NCBI GenBank assembly: GCA_019136935.1
Contig: JAGVTI010000278.1
Coordinates: 1-6,598, forward strand
Direction of reading: 5' to 3'
DNA length: 6,598 nt
From: Deltaproteobacteria bacterium
GTDB taxonomy: Bacteria > Desulfobacterota > Syntrophia > Syntrophales > JAAYKM01
The position numbers were made by a program, and so were the translations under genes. The notes below the pieces were generated by a model, which made no database searches, was not told where the DNA came from, and saw only the letters and a program-made list of their open reading frames with translations. Shown here piece by piece: positions 1-6,563 of the stretch (positions are counted from its first letter, which is position 1; the number at the start of each line of letters is the position of its first letter).

Positions 1-548
1 TGTCTTCCCGGACGAGCGGTTTCCACACCGTTGACATGAGTCAGCTCACCAACGCCACCCTGCTGCTGCTGATCATCCTGATGTTCAGCGGGGCTTCCCC
101 GGGATCGACGGGTGGCGGCATCAAAACGACCAGTTTCACGCTTCTTCTGATGATGATCTGGAATCGTCTGAGGGGAAGCGAGCAGGTGAACATTTTCAAC
201 AGGACCATACCGGCGGAAATCCTGACACGGACCCTGGCGATCGTCTTCACATCCGCTTTCTTCGTCTTCGTCATTACGTCGATTCTTCTGCTGTGGGCGA
301 ATGAATCCGGAATGCATCCCGTGGAAACGAGGCATCTCTTTGTTGAATACCTCTTCGAAACGGTTTCCGCCTTCGGAACGGTGGGTTTATCCATGAATGT
401 CACACCCAAGCTCAATGATGTGCAGAAGCTGGCTATTATCATTATGATGTTTGCGGGCCGTGTCGGTCCCCTGACCCTGGCCTTCTCCTGGTACAGCCGG
501 AGAAAAAAGAGCCTGACCTATGCCGAAGAAACCGTCATGGTCGGTTAA
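1..548 (+). CDS. ktrB: Ktr/Trk-type K+ uptake protein, membrane subunit (3' part)
   Basis: This is the C-terminal part of a potassium-translocating membrane subunit. The frame is open from base 3 with no start in view, so the gene begins upstream; the ATG at 36 is internal. It opens with a third pore-loop signature, RTSGFHT. Next comes a hydrophobic helix broken by GASPGSTGGGIKTT, the intramembrane gating loop of KtrB/TrkH proteins. The fourth repeat follows: a hydrophobic helix (ILTRTLAIVFTSAFFVFVI), the pore loop FETVSAFGTVGLS carrying the selectivity-filter glycines, and a last helix with FAGRVGPLTLA. The tail is basic and ends EETVMVG. These motifs make the family assignment secure. KtrB is preferred over TrkH because the adjacent partner is a short single-RCK protein rather than a double-length TrkA. 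Both are expected to form a K+ uptake complex at the inner membrane. ktrA follows 13 nt downstream. Confidence 0.95.
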   Translation, partial: SSRTSGFHTVDMSQLTNATLLLLIILMFSGASPGSTGGGIKTTSFTLLLMMIWNRLRGSEQVNIFNRTIPAEILTRTLAIVFTSAFFVFVITSILLLWANESGMHPVETRHLFVEYLFETVSAFGTVGLSMNVTPKLNDVQKLAIIIMMFAGRVGPLTLAFSWYSRRKKSLTYAEETVMVG

Positions 549-553
549 GGAGG
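547..553 (+). promoter_or_regulatory. Shine-Dalgarno of ktrA overlapping the ktrB stop codon
   Basis: AAGGAGG starts inside the TAA stop of ktrB (546-548) and ends 8 nt before the ATG at 562. This near-perfect site fixes the ktrA start. It argues against the in-frame upstream ATG at 520, which lies inside ktrB. The overlap suggests that ribosomes ending ktrB help start ktrA. Confidence 0.85.
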
Positions 554-561
554 TTATTCAG

Positions 562-1209
562 ATGAAGAGAGTCATCGTTATCGGATTGGGCATATTCGGA
601 TTCAACATCGCAAAAGAACTTTACGAAAACGGGTTCGAGGTCGTCGCCATCGACAAGAACAAGGATGCCGTCCAGAAGATCCGCGACTATTCGACCAAGG
701 CGATTCTATCTGACGGAACGGACAAGGATGTGATGGATTTGATCGGGATCCAGGAGGATGACATTGTCATTATTTCTTTCGGCGAAGATCTCGCGGCCAG
801 CACCCTCATCACCCTCCACCTCAAGCAGATGAAGGTGAAAAACATCATCGTGAAAGCGCCGAGCGAGGAACACAAGCTGATCCTCGAAAAAGTCGGGGCA
901 ACGGACGTTTTGATCCCGGAAAAGGAGATTGCCGGCAAGGTGGCGAAAAGCCTCATTTCCCCGAACGTCCTCGATTATCTGCCTCTGTCGGATGATTACA
1001 TGCTGTTTGAAATGGCTCCGCCCAACAGCTTTATCGGCAAGACGATCGGCGAGCTCCAGCTGCGGGGAAAGCATCATATCGAGGTGCTGGCCATCAAAGA
1101 TATCATTACCGACAAGATGCACATGGTGCCCCACGCCGATTTCGTCATCAAGGACGGCGAGGTCCTGGTTGTGGTCGGCAAGGAAAAGGACATTCAGCGC
1201 ATCAGGTAA
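562..1209 (+). CDS. ktrA: Ktr K+ uptake regulatory subunit (RCK/TrkA-N + TrkA-C)
   Basis: This 215-aa cytosolic protein should form the RCK ring that gates KtrB in response to nucleotide; family members are about 220 aa. Residues 1 to about 130 form the Rossmann RCK-N domain. It has beta strand VIVIG, glycine loop G8-L-G10-I-F-G13, acidic residue D31 at the end of the second strand (VVAID), and the motif LIPEKE with E120. Residues from about 135 (VLDYLPLSDDY) to the end form the TrkA-C domain, ending in VLVVVGKEKDIQRI. The start is set by the strong ribosome binding site at 547-553. One oddity is that the glycine loop reads GLGIFG, whereas Bacillus subtilis KtrA, from memory, has GLGRFG. In that protein the Arg contacts the ATP gamma-phosphate. 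The stop lies only 6 bp from the stop of the convergent synthetase gene. Confidence 0.95.
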   Translation: MKRVIVIGLGIFGFNIAKELYENGFEVVAIDKNKDAVQKIRDYSTKAILSDGTDKDVMDLIGIQEDDIVIISFGEDLAASTLITLHLKQMKVKNIIVKAPSEEHKLILEKVGATDVLIPEKEIAGKVAKSLISPNVLDYLPLSDDYMLFEMAPPNSFIGKTIGELQLRGKHHIEVLAIKDIITDKMHMVPHADFVIKDGEVLVVVGKEKDIQRIR

Positions 1210-1215
1210 CCCGCC

Positions 1216-3309
1216 TCAGCTCTGCTCTAAAATAATCGTCGCATCGACCACGACGGGTCCCGCATCGGACAGGACGAGGGGGTTGATGTCGATTTCGCGG
1301 ATGGCCGGGAAGGCCGCTCCCAGGTTACCCAGGATGACGAGGTAACGGGCGATTTCCTCCACCGGGACGGGGGGATTCCCCCGGAACCCGCTCAGCAGCT
1401 TCTGATTTTTCAGGCTTCTGATGAGGCGTATCGCCTTTGGAAGCGTCAAGGGGGCCAGGGCGAAAGCGGTATCGTTGAGTGTTTCCGCAAATATTCCTCC
1501 CAGGCCGGCCATGACGCAGGGGCCGAACTGCGGGTCGCGGAGATATCCCAGGATCATTTCCAGGTATCCTTTGACATGCCTCTGCAAAAGAACGGGGCTG
1601 CCCGGGCTCATCCTGTCTTGCAGTTCACGGAACGACCGCAGCAGTTGTTCCTCGTCCCGGATATCCAGGGAAATGAGCCCCGCTTCGGATTTGTGGATTC
1701 TTCCCTCTTCCAGGCCCTTCAGAACGACGGGGTAGCCTGTCCGCCGGGCGACATCCGCGCATTCCCGTGCCGTTTCCACCCGGTATTCTTCGACCGTCGG
1801 CAGTCCCGTTTCTTTCAGGATCAGCTTAGATTCCTGTTCGTTCAGAATGCCCTCGGCACCTTTAAGCGCCTTCGGCGAGACGGATGGGATGGTCGCCGCT
1901 TCGTCCTCCCCGGCCAACGCTTTCGTTGACGATCGATTCAGGGCGGACGCCATGCACTCGACGGCCCGGTAAAGTTCATGATAAACAGGGATCCCCAATT
2001 TTCGCGCTTCGATCTGAAACGAGAGGACTTTTTCCCGCTCCCCCAGAACCCAGATGAAGACGGGCTTTTCCCAGGTCCGGGAAAGGCGGGCCGTTTCTTC
2101 GAGATTCAGCCTCACCCGGGTGAACCCGGCGAAGGTGTGGATCATGCAGGCGTCGACTCCCGGGTCCTGAAGGACGGCTTCCAGGGCCAGGGCGTAAATG
2201 TCGAGGCCTTTCCCGCTGTGCTGTTCCATGGCGGGCCAGACGTCGACGGGGTTGGCGGCGGGCATCCAGGAAGGGAAAAAGGCCTCGATCCTTGTCCTGG
2301 TCGACTCGTTCAAGTCCGCCGCCTGCAGACCGAATTCCTCCATGAAATCCGAGGCGACAATCCCGGAGGCGCCGCTGAACGTCAGAACGGCAATATTGCA
2401 GGAAGGTTTCGCGGCCCGGGGCTTGACCATCTCGACGGTACGGCAGAGATCGATCATCTGATGAAAATCACGGGCCAAAAGGATACCGGACTGCTTCAAT
2501 ACGTCGGAGAGGATCCGGTGGTTTCCCGCGAGGCTGGCCGTGTGGCTCAATGCCGCCCGGGCGCCGGCTGCGCTCTTTCCTCCCTTCAGAATGACCACCG
2601 GTTTGCTCCGGCCGTGCCCCTCGTAAATGCCGATGAAGCGCCGGAGATCGGTTATGGATTCGAGGTAGAAACCGATCACGCCGGTATCGCTGTCTGTCAT
2701 CAGGTAGTCGAGAAGGTCGCATTCGTTCACGTCGGCCTTGTTGCCGATGGAGCAGACCTTGTTAAAGCCCGATGTCTCGTGGGACAGGAGATCGACCACG
2801 AAACCGGCGGAGAGCATGCCGCTCTGGACAACCAGGGAAACCGGGCCGGGTTTGAGAAGGCTGCTCAAGACCCGGGGGTCCGTGAAGGAAAAAACATGGC
2901 CCGCCTTCGCATCGACGATGCCCATGCAGTTCGGTCCCCAGATCCGGATCCCCTTTTCCCGTGCCAGCACCGAGAGCTGCAACTGGATGCTTTCCCCATC
3001 CCTGCCGATTTCGGAGAAGCCGCCGGATTCGATGATCACGCCGGGGATTCCCTTGCCGATGCATTCCTCGACGGTGGCGATGATCTGCGCGGCGGAAATG
3101 AAGAGAACGGCCAGATCCGGTTTCCCGGGAACGGCCTGAACGGATGGATAACAGGTCATGCCCTCGATTTGATCATACCGGGGGTTGACCGGGTAAATGA
3201 CGCCTCGATAGGTGTTTTGAAGATTTTTCAGAATGGCATAACCGCCCTTGGCCGGGTTGGGGGTAGCCCCGACGACGGCAATGGCTTTGGGATGAAAGAA
3301 AAATTCCAT
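1216..3309 (-). CDS. NDP-forming acyl-CoA synthetase (acetate-CoA ligase, ADP-forming family), fused alpha-beta
   Basis: This 697-aa cytosolic enzyme is predicted to interconvert acid + CoA + ATP with acyl-CoA + ADP + phosphate. Residues 1 to about 125 are the CoA-binding Rossmann domain (AVVGATPNPAKGGY, ending near GPNCMG 125-130). Residues about 145-290 are the succinyl-CoA-ligase-like domain (SGMLSAGF, SIGNKADVN). They include ALSHTASLAG, whose H256 matches the phosphohistidine of the family. Residues about 300-455 are the second ligase-like domain. Residues about 485-697 are the ATP-grasp domain: EQESKLILKETGLP, HKSEAG with H539, RDPQFGPCVMAGLGGIFAET, and the metal-binding EIDINPL near 672-678. 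Length and domain order match one-chain ADP-forming synthetases. The start at 3309 is chosen over an in-frame ATG at 3384 because AAAGGA sits 5 nt before it and homology begins at once. The acyl substrate cannot be read from the sequence. Its place after dctPQM suggests it acts on the imported acid. Confidence 0.93.
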   Translation of the reverse strand: MEFFFHPKAIAVVGATPNPAKGGYAILKNLQNTYRGVIYPVNPRYDQIEGMTCYPSVQAVPGKPDLAVLFISAAQIIATVEECIGKGIPGVIIESGGFSEIGRDGESIQLQLSVLAREKGIRIWGPNCMGIVDAKAGHVFSFTDPRVLSSLLKPGPVSLVVQSGMLSAGFVVDLLSHETSGFNKVCSIGNKADVNECDLLDYLMTDSDTGVIGFYLESITDLRRFIGIYEGHGRSKPVVILKGGKSAAGARAALSHTASLAGNHRILSDVLKQSGILLARDFHQMIDLCRTVEMVKPRAAKPSCNIAVLTFSGASGIVASDFMEEFGLQAADLNESTRTRIEAFFPSWMPAANPVDVWPAMEQHSGKGLDIYALALEAVLQDPGVDACMIHTFAGFTRVRLNLEETARLSRTWEKPVFIWVLGEREKVLSFQIEARKLGIPVYHELYRAVECMASALNRSSTKALAGEDEAATIPSVSPKALKGAEGILNEQESKLILKETGLPTVEEYRVETARECADVARRTGYPVVLKGLEEGRIHKSEAGLISLDIRDEEQLLRSFRELQDRMSPGSPVLLQRHVKGYLEMILGYLRDPQFGPCVMAGLGGIFAETLNDTAFALAPLTLPKAIRLIRSLKNQKLLSGFRGNPPVPVEEIARYLVILGNLGAAFPAIREIDINPLVLSDAGPVVVDATIILEQS

Positions 3310-3314
3310 GGTGG

Positions 3315-3320
3315 ATCCTT
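3315..3320 (-). promoter_or_regulatory. Ribosome binding site choosing the synthetase start
   Basis: On the - strand AAAGGA lies 5 nt before the ATG at 3309-3307. It supports that start over the longer reading from 3384, whose first 25 residues do not look like the family. Confidence 0.7.
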
Positions 3321-3358
3321 TAAGCTTTGATGGATTGCGAAAACATGTCCGCCCAGGG

Positions 3359-3368
3359 GAAACGTTTC
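3359..3368. promoter_or_regulatory. 10-bp perfect palindrome upstream of the synthetase gene
   Basis: GAAACGTTTC is a perfect 10-bp palindrome in the 102-nt gap between dctM and the synthetase gene. If the weak promoter at 3375-3404 is real, the palindrome sits at about its transcription start, a usual operator position. A perfect 10-bp palindrome is expected by chance in roughly one of ten gaps this size, so function is uncertain. Confidence 0.3.
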
Positions 3369-3374
3369 GCCGGC

Positions 3375-3404
3375 AAGCTAGCACATCCGGTCTCCCTTTG
3401 TCAA
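3375..3404 (-). promoter_or_regulatory. Possible weak sigma-70 promoter for the synthetase gene
   Basis: Reading the - strand, a perfect TTGACA (3404-3399) is followed after 18 nt by TAGCTT (3380-3375), a poor match to TATAAT (3 of 6). It would give the synthetase expression separate from dctPQM. The weak -10 keeps confidence low; read-through from dctM is equally possible. Confidence 0.25.
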
Positions 3405-3411
3405 GGGGGGA

Positions 3412-4713
3412 CTATTTCATCAGTCCCGGCAGGTACAGGGCGATCTGGGGGAAGATCGTCAGGAGGGCGACGGCGGTGAACAGGGCCATCATCATCCAGA
3501 CGGTCCCCTTGAAAATGACATGGAGGGGCACGTCCCGGGCAACGCCCGCCACGACGTAGACGTTGATGCCGATAGGCGGCGTGATGACGCCGATTTCGGC
3601 GACCAGAACGATGATGACACCGAACCAGATGGGATCGAAGCCGAGGGTGGTCACGACAGGGAAGAAGACCGGAATGGTCAGCATGACCATGGCCAGGGAG
3701 TCCATCAGGCAACCCAGGAAGATGTAAACCACGATCACCATGGCCATGATGAGAAGAGGCGGCAGGGAAAGTCCGCCGACCCAGGCGCCCATGTCCGTCG
3801 GAATGCGTGTGACGGCGAGAAAATGACCGAAAATCGTTGCGCCCGCGACGATCACCATGATCATGCAGGTGATGCGCGCCGTGTCGTCAAGGGTTTTTAT
3901 GAAACCCTTCCAAGAGAGATTCCGTCCCGCCACGGAAATGATGAGTGTTCCCAGGGCGCCCACGCCGGCCGCTTCGGTGGGCGTGAACAGGCCGACGAAA
4001 AGTCCCCCCATGACGAGGATAAACAGGATCAGGGTTTCAATCAGGCCGGACAGGGAGGCGATTTTTTCCTTGAAGGTAGATTTCGGCCCCCGGGGACCGA
4101 CCTCCGGCTTGAGAAAGGTCCAGATGAGAATCGCCAGGGTGAACAACAGGGACAGGAGGATACCGGGGAGCACCCCGGCCATGAACAGTTTGCCGATGGA
4201 TTGCTCCGTCATGATGCTGTAGACGATGAAAATCGTGCTGGGGGGAATGAGAATCCCGAGACTTCCACCGGCGGCGACGACCCCCGTGGCCAAAGACGGG
4301 TCGTAGTTGTACTTCTTCATTTCCGGCAGGGTGACCGAGGCCATGGTGGCGGCGGTTGCGCTGGTCGATCCGCAGATGGCGGAAAAGGCCGCGCAGGCGC
4401 CGATCGTGGCGATGGCCAGTCCGCCGGGAAGGTGGCCGATGAACTTGTGGGCGGCCCTGAAGAGCCTCGTGCTGATGCCGGAATGAAAAGCGCACTGTCC
4501 CATGAAGACGAACAGGGGAATGACCGTCAGGTTGTAGGAGCTGAAAACGGAGAAAAAATCCCGTGCCGTGAGATTCAGGGAGGCTTCCCAGGAAACGAGC
4601 ATGCCGAAACCGGCGAAGCCTACCAGGGCCATCACGAAGCCGACGGGCATTTTCAGAAACATCAGGATGACCAGGACCACAAATCCGATTATTCCCGCTT
4701 CCGTCGGGCTCAT
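3412..4713 (-). CDS. dctM: TRAP transporter large permease subunit (DctM)
   Basis: This 433-aa inner-membrane protein is the ion-coupled translocation subunit of a tripartite ATP-independent periplasmic (TRAP) transporter. It is hydrophobic throughout, and its length is normal for DctM, which has about 12-13 transmembrane or re-entrant segments. Diagnostic motifs run in order: MPVGF near residue 22; ICGSTSATAATMASVTLPEM (113-132); AAGGSLGILIPPS (147-159); TEQSIGKLFMAGVLPG (169-184); GLFTPTEAAGVG (241-252); CLMDSLAMVMLTIPVFFPV (335-353); and ITPPIGINVYVVAG (377-390). The paired IPPS and TPPIG hairpins belong to the two inverted halves that hold the substrate and sodium sites in this family. 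The ATG at 4713 overlaps the dctQ stop as ATGA and is preceded by AGGAGGG with 7-nt spacing. The substrate is not predictable from this subunit. Confidence 0.97.
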   Translation of the reverse strand: MSPTEAGIIGFVVLVILMFLKMPVGFVMALVGFAGFGMLVSWEASLNLTARDFFSVFSSYNLTVIPLFVFMGQCAFHSGISTRLFRAAHKFIGHLPGGLAIATIGACAAFSAICGSTSATAATMASVTLPEMKKYNYDPSLATGVVAAGGSLGILIPPSTIFIVYSIMTEQSIGKLFMAGVLPGILLSLLFTLAILIWTFLKPEVGPRGPKSTFKEKIASLSGLIETLILFILVMGGLFVGLFTPTEAAGVGALGTLIISVAGRNLSWKGFIKTLDDTARITCMIMVIVAGATIFGHFLAVTRIPTDMGAWVGGLSLPPLLIMAMVIVVYIFLGCLMDSLAMVMLTIPVFFPVVTTLGFDPIWFGVIIVLVAEIGVITPPIGINVYVVAGVARDVPLHVIFKGTVWMMMALFTAVALLTIFPQIALYLPGLMK

Positions 4714-5195
4714 TTGAACACCCTCCTGGCGGACTTGGCGACATCGAAAAGCAGAACGAGACAGAGGAAGCCGCAGCCGATCGCAATGCCGGCGACAAAC
4801 GGATAGACCGGAATCCCCAGGGTAAGGGATATTTCACCGCTCTGTTTCAGGTCCATGGCGTAGACCTGGGATTGCCAGGCGATGATACCGAAGAGGACAA
4901 CCGAGATCAGGGAAACGAATCCTTCGATGGCGGACTGAACTCTTCGGGGCAGGCGGGTTACAAAAATCTCCACGGCGATGTGGCTGCGTTCGACCGACGT
5001 ATACGCCATGGAGAAAGAAATGAGAAGCGCCCCGAGAAAACCGATCAACTCATAGGTTCCCGGGATGGGATGGGCGAACAGCCGCAGCACGACGTCGGCA
5101 CAAGTGAGGAGCATCATGACCAGGACCGATGCGCCGGCGATGTAAGAAATACCCTTAGCCGTGTTCTGGACCCATCTTTCGAGTTTCAACATCAT
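4710..5195 (-). CDS. dctQ: TRAP transporter small permease subunit (DctQ)
   Basis: This 161-aa inner-membrane protein is the small subunit that pairs with DctM and helps dock the binding protein. Four hydrophobic segments are visible at about residues 16-38, 47-66, 88-108 and 128-152. Family landmarks are CADVVLRLF (D34, R38), the P-x-x-x-E stretch ending at E49, and VERSHIAVEIF with H72 between the second and third segments. Length is typical. Two adjacent ATGs (5195 and 5192) are possible starts. The weak AAAGGGA site ends 4 nt before the first and 7 nt before the second, so the protein may begin at the second Met. Its TGA shares bases with the dctM ATG, so the two should be made in matched amounts. 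It follows dctP after an 83-nt gap with an inverted repeat. Confidence 0.93.
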   Translation of the reverse strand: MMLKLERWVQNTAKGISYIAGASVLVMMLLTCADVVLRLFAHPIPGTYELIGFLGALLISFSMAYTSVERSHIAVEIFVTRLPRRVQSAIEGFVSLISVVLFGIIAWQSQVYAMDLKQSGEISLTLGIPVYPFVAGIAIGCGFLCLVLLFDVAKSARRVFK

Positions 5196-5220
5196 CTGGT
5201 CCCTTTGTCGGAAGCGGAAG

Positions 5221-5261
5221 CGGCCGGTTGCCGGCTCTATGGAAACCCGAATAACCGGCCG
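5221..5261. repeat. 9-bp inverted repeat between dctP and dctQ (possible mRNA hairpin)
   Basis: CGGCCGGTT at 5221-5229 and AACCGGCCG at 5253-5261 are perfect reverse complements separated by 23 nt. In the dctPQM transcript they can form a GC-rich stem 17 nt after the dctP stop. No U-run follows on the - strand, so it does not look like a simple intrinsic terminator. The 5221-5229 arm can also join a local 5-bp hairpin (GCCGG 5223-5227 with CCGGC 5231-5235). A likely role is protecting dctP mRNA or reducing read-through, giving more binding protein than permease. This is inferred from the position. Confidence 0.55.
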
Positions 5262-5278
5262 AGATTATTACGGGATGC

Positions 5279-6319
5279 CTATTTGATCGATTTCGAGTAC
5301 TTCTGGATCAGTTTTTCCGTTTCCTTAACGGCTTGATCACCCGGAAGACCCTTCGCCTTGGCCGAGGTGATAAATTCGTTGATCACCGGGCTGACCGCTT
5401 TCTTCCAGCGCAGGTTTTCAGCCTGGGACAGGGGAATGATCTGATTGCCCAGACCCAGCGTAAAGTCCCTGCCCTCCTTGTCCAGCCTGTCCCAGGTGTT
5501 GCCGTGGACGGTAATCCACTGCTGGTTGATCTCCTCGATGATCTTCTGGATGTCCTTGGGCAGGGAATTCCATTTCTTTTGGTTCATGACGACGAACATG
5601 GTCGTCGTGTAGCCGATGGCCGAACAGTTGGTCGTGCTTTTGATCACTTCTCCCTGTTTCCAGCCCTTGAGCACCTCGATGGGGCCGATCGTGCCGTCGA
5701 CGACGCCTTTCTGGAGGGATTCATAGGTCGATCCCTGGGGCATGGCGACGGGAACACCGCCTAAGTCGGAGACGACTTTTGCGCTCAGGCCCGTGGACCG
5801 GATCTTGAGGCCCTTCATGTCTTCCAGTTTCCTGACGGGTTTTTTCGTGTGGAGCAGGCCGGGGCCGTGGGCATGCAGATACAGGACCTTGACGTCATTC
5901 AGTTCCCTGGGTCTAAACCTCCGGTAGAAGTCGTTCGCGACCCGGGTTGCCACCTTCCCGTTCGGGTAACCGAGGGGAAGATCGAGCACTTCCGTCAGGG
6001 GAAAACGTCCCCGGGTGTAGGCGAAGCAGGACATGCCGATGTCGGAGATGCCCTTGACGACGCCGTCGTAACACTGGTCGGCGGGGGTCAGGGTTCCGGC
6101 GGAAAATACGGTGATCTTGACGCGTCCCTGGGTCCTTTTTTCGACTTCCCTGGCCCAGGCCTCGCCGGCCTTGGCCTGACCGTGGGTTGCCGGGAAGAAG
6201 ATACTGTAAGTCAGGTTGTAGGTGGCGGCCTCCGCTTTGGAAATGGAGAAAAAAGCAGACATGAAGCATGAAAGGACGAAAAAAAGTACCATTGGAACAG
6301 ACAACTTTCTTCTCATCAT
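5279..6319 (-). CDS. dctP: TRAP transporter substrate-binding protein (DctP family)
   Basis: This 346-aa periplasmic solute-binding protein should capture an organic acid and hand it to DctQM. An Sec signal peptide is clear: basic MMRRK, a hydrophobic core to about residue 26, then SKAEA with cleavage expected after A31, leaving ATYNLTYS. The mature part has DctP-family order. It starts with [20 protein letters not shown], followed by [19 protein letters not shown] and [10 protein letters not shown]. Next are [13 protein letters not shown] with R174, the Arg that normally binds the substrate carboxylate, and [21 protein letters not shown] and [14 protein letters not shown]. The start at 6319 has GGAGG 6 nt upstream; a second ATG follows directly. 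The Arg implies a carboxylate ligand, but the exact acid is unknown. It is the first gene of the dctPQM cluster. Confidence 0.96.
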   Translation of the reverse strand: MMRRKLSVPMVLFFVLSCFMSAFFSISKAEAATYNLTYSIFFPATHGQAKAGEAWAREVEKRTQGRVKITVFSAGTLTPADQCYDGVVKGISDIGMSCFAYTRGRFPLTEVLDLPLGYPNGKVATRVANDFYRRFRPRELNDVKVLYLHAHGPGLLHTKKPVRKLEDMKGLKIRSTGLSAKVVSDLGGVPVAMPQGSTYESLQKGVVDGTIGPIEVLKGWKQGEVIKSTTNCSAIGYTTTMFVVMNQKKWNSLPKDIQKIIEEINQQWITVHGNTWDRLDKEGRDFTLGLGNQIIPLSQAENLRWKKAVSPVINEFITSAKAKGLPGDQAVKETEKLIQKYSKSIK

Positions 6320-6325
6320 GGTGAT

Positions 6326-6330
6326 CCTCC
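6326..6330 (-). promoter_or_regulatory. Shine-Dalgarno of dctP
   Basis: On the - strand GGAGG lies 6 nt before the ATG at 6319. This favours the first of the two adjacent Met codons as the start. Confidence 0.75.
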
Positions 6331-6397
6331 CTGGTTAGATTTTTTTAAACAATACAGAAACGCTGCTGGAAATAAAAAACGGGGCGAACATCTGGAA

Positions 6398-6429
6398 GCC
6401 TGCTTATCCCGGGAAGGAGACAAGCAGGC
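6398..6429. repeat. 8-bp inverted repeat in the dctP leader region
   Basis: GCCTGCTT (6398-6405) and AAGCAGGC (6422-6429) are perfect reverse complements with a 16-nt loop that itself holds the palindrome TCCCGGGA (6407-6414). The element is about 80 nt upstream of dctP. On the - strand a run of six T follows 17 nt after the second arm, too far for a standard intrinsic terminator. It could be an operator or a leader-RNA hairpin. Confidence 0.4.
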
Positions 6430-6502
6430 GGAGATACAAGTAGTTGGCCGATCGGATGTGCCGGTGAGGGGAAATGATTCTGTGAGTCGTCAAACGCTTC
6501 AT
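6404..6502 (-). CDS. Possible 32-codon leader ORF upstream of dctP (uncertain)
   Basis: An ATG at 6502 opens a 32-codon frame that begins MKRLTTHRI and ends LLVSFPG, with TAA at 6406-6404. The product would be small and basic, with no recognisable domain. The frame runs through the first arm of the 6398-6429 inverted repeat and stops at the edge of the second, so translation would affect that hairpin. Against it, no Shine-Dalgarno is visible before the ATG (the upstream bases are AT-rich), and a frame of this length is common by chance. It is listed because of its placement, not as a confident gene. Confidence 0.15.
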   Translation of the reverse strand: MKRLTTHRIISPHRHIRSANYLYLRLLVSFPG

Positions 6503-6531
6503 AAATTTAATTCAACGCAATTCAGCATCGG

Positions 6532-6563
6532 ATTTTGGGACAGTTAAGGCATTTTATTTTGGG
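6532..6563. repeat. Paired 8-bp direct repeats upstream of dctP
   Basis: ATTTTGGG occurs at 6532-6539 and again at 6556-6563, 24 bp apart start to start (CCCAAAAT on the - strand). One copy directly follows the TTGACA box and the other lies just beyond the putative -10, so the pair would flank a -10 element of a dctP promoter. This is a candidate regulator site; the sequence does not reveal which regulator. Confidence 0.3.

Noticed and set aside
1978..3330. 450-codon open frame on the + strand opposite the synthetase gene
   Set aside because: It is the antisense shadow of a gene with clear domain motifs. Its translation is rich in Gly, Asp and Arg with no recognisable fold, as expected from GC-rich coding DNA read backwards.
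3394..3407. 5-bp stem with tetraloop (CCCTT/AAGGG) just after the dctM stop, considered as a terminator
   Set aside because: The stem is short and the - strand sequence after it has no U-run. It also coincides with the TTGACA box.
3520..4806. 428-codon open frame on the + strand opposite dctM
   Set aside because: The product is an extreme Asp/Gly/His/Arg-rich polar string mirroring transmembrane codons of dctM. It is an antisense artefact, not a gene.
4037..4837. 266-codon frame on the - strand overlapping dctM and dctQ in another phase
   Set aside because: It overlaps two well-supported TRAP genes, is rich in Arg, His and Pro, and has no family motif.
6266..6268. Cys18 of DctP considered as a lipoprotein lipobox cysteine
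   Set aside because: The residues before it (VLS) fit the lipobox poorly and hydrophobic sequence continues past it. The AEA site at 29-31 is a much better ordinary signal-peptidase site.
6371..6380. T-run (- strand) after GC-rich bases in the dctP leader, considered as an intrinsic terminator
   Set aside because: No stem directly abuts the T-run; the 8-bp inverted repeat ends 17 nt before it.
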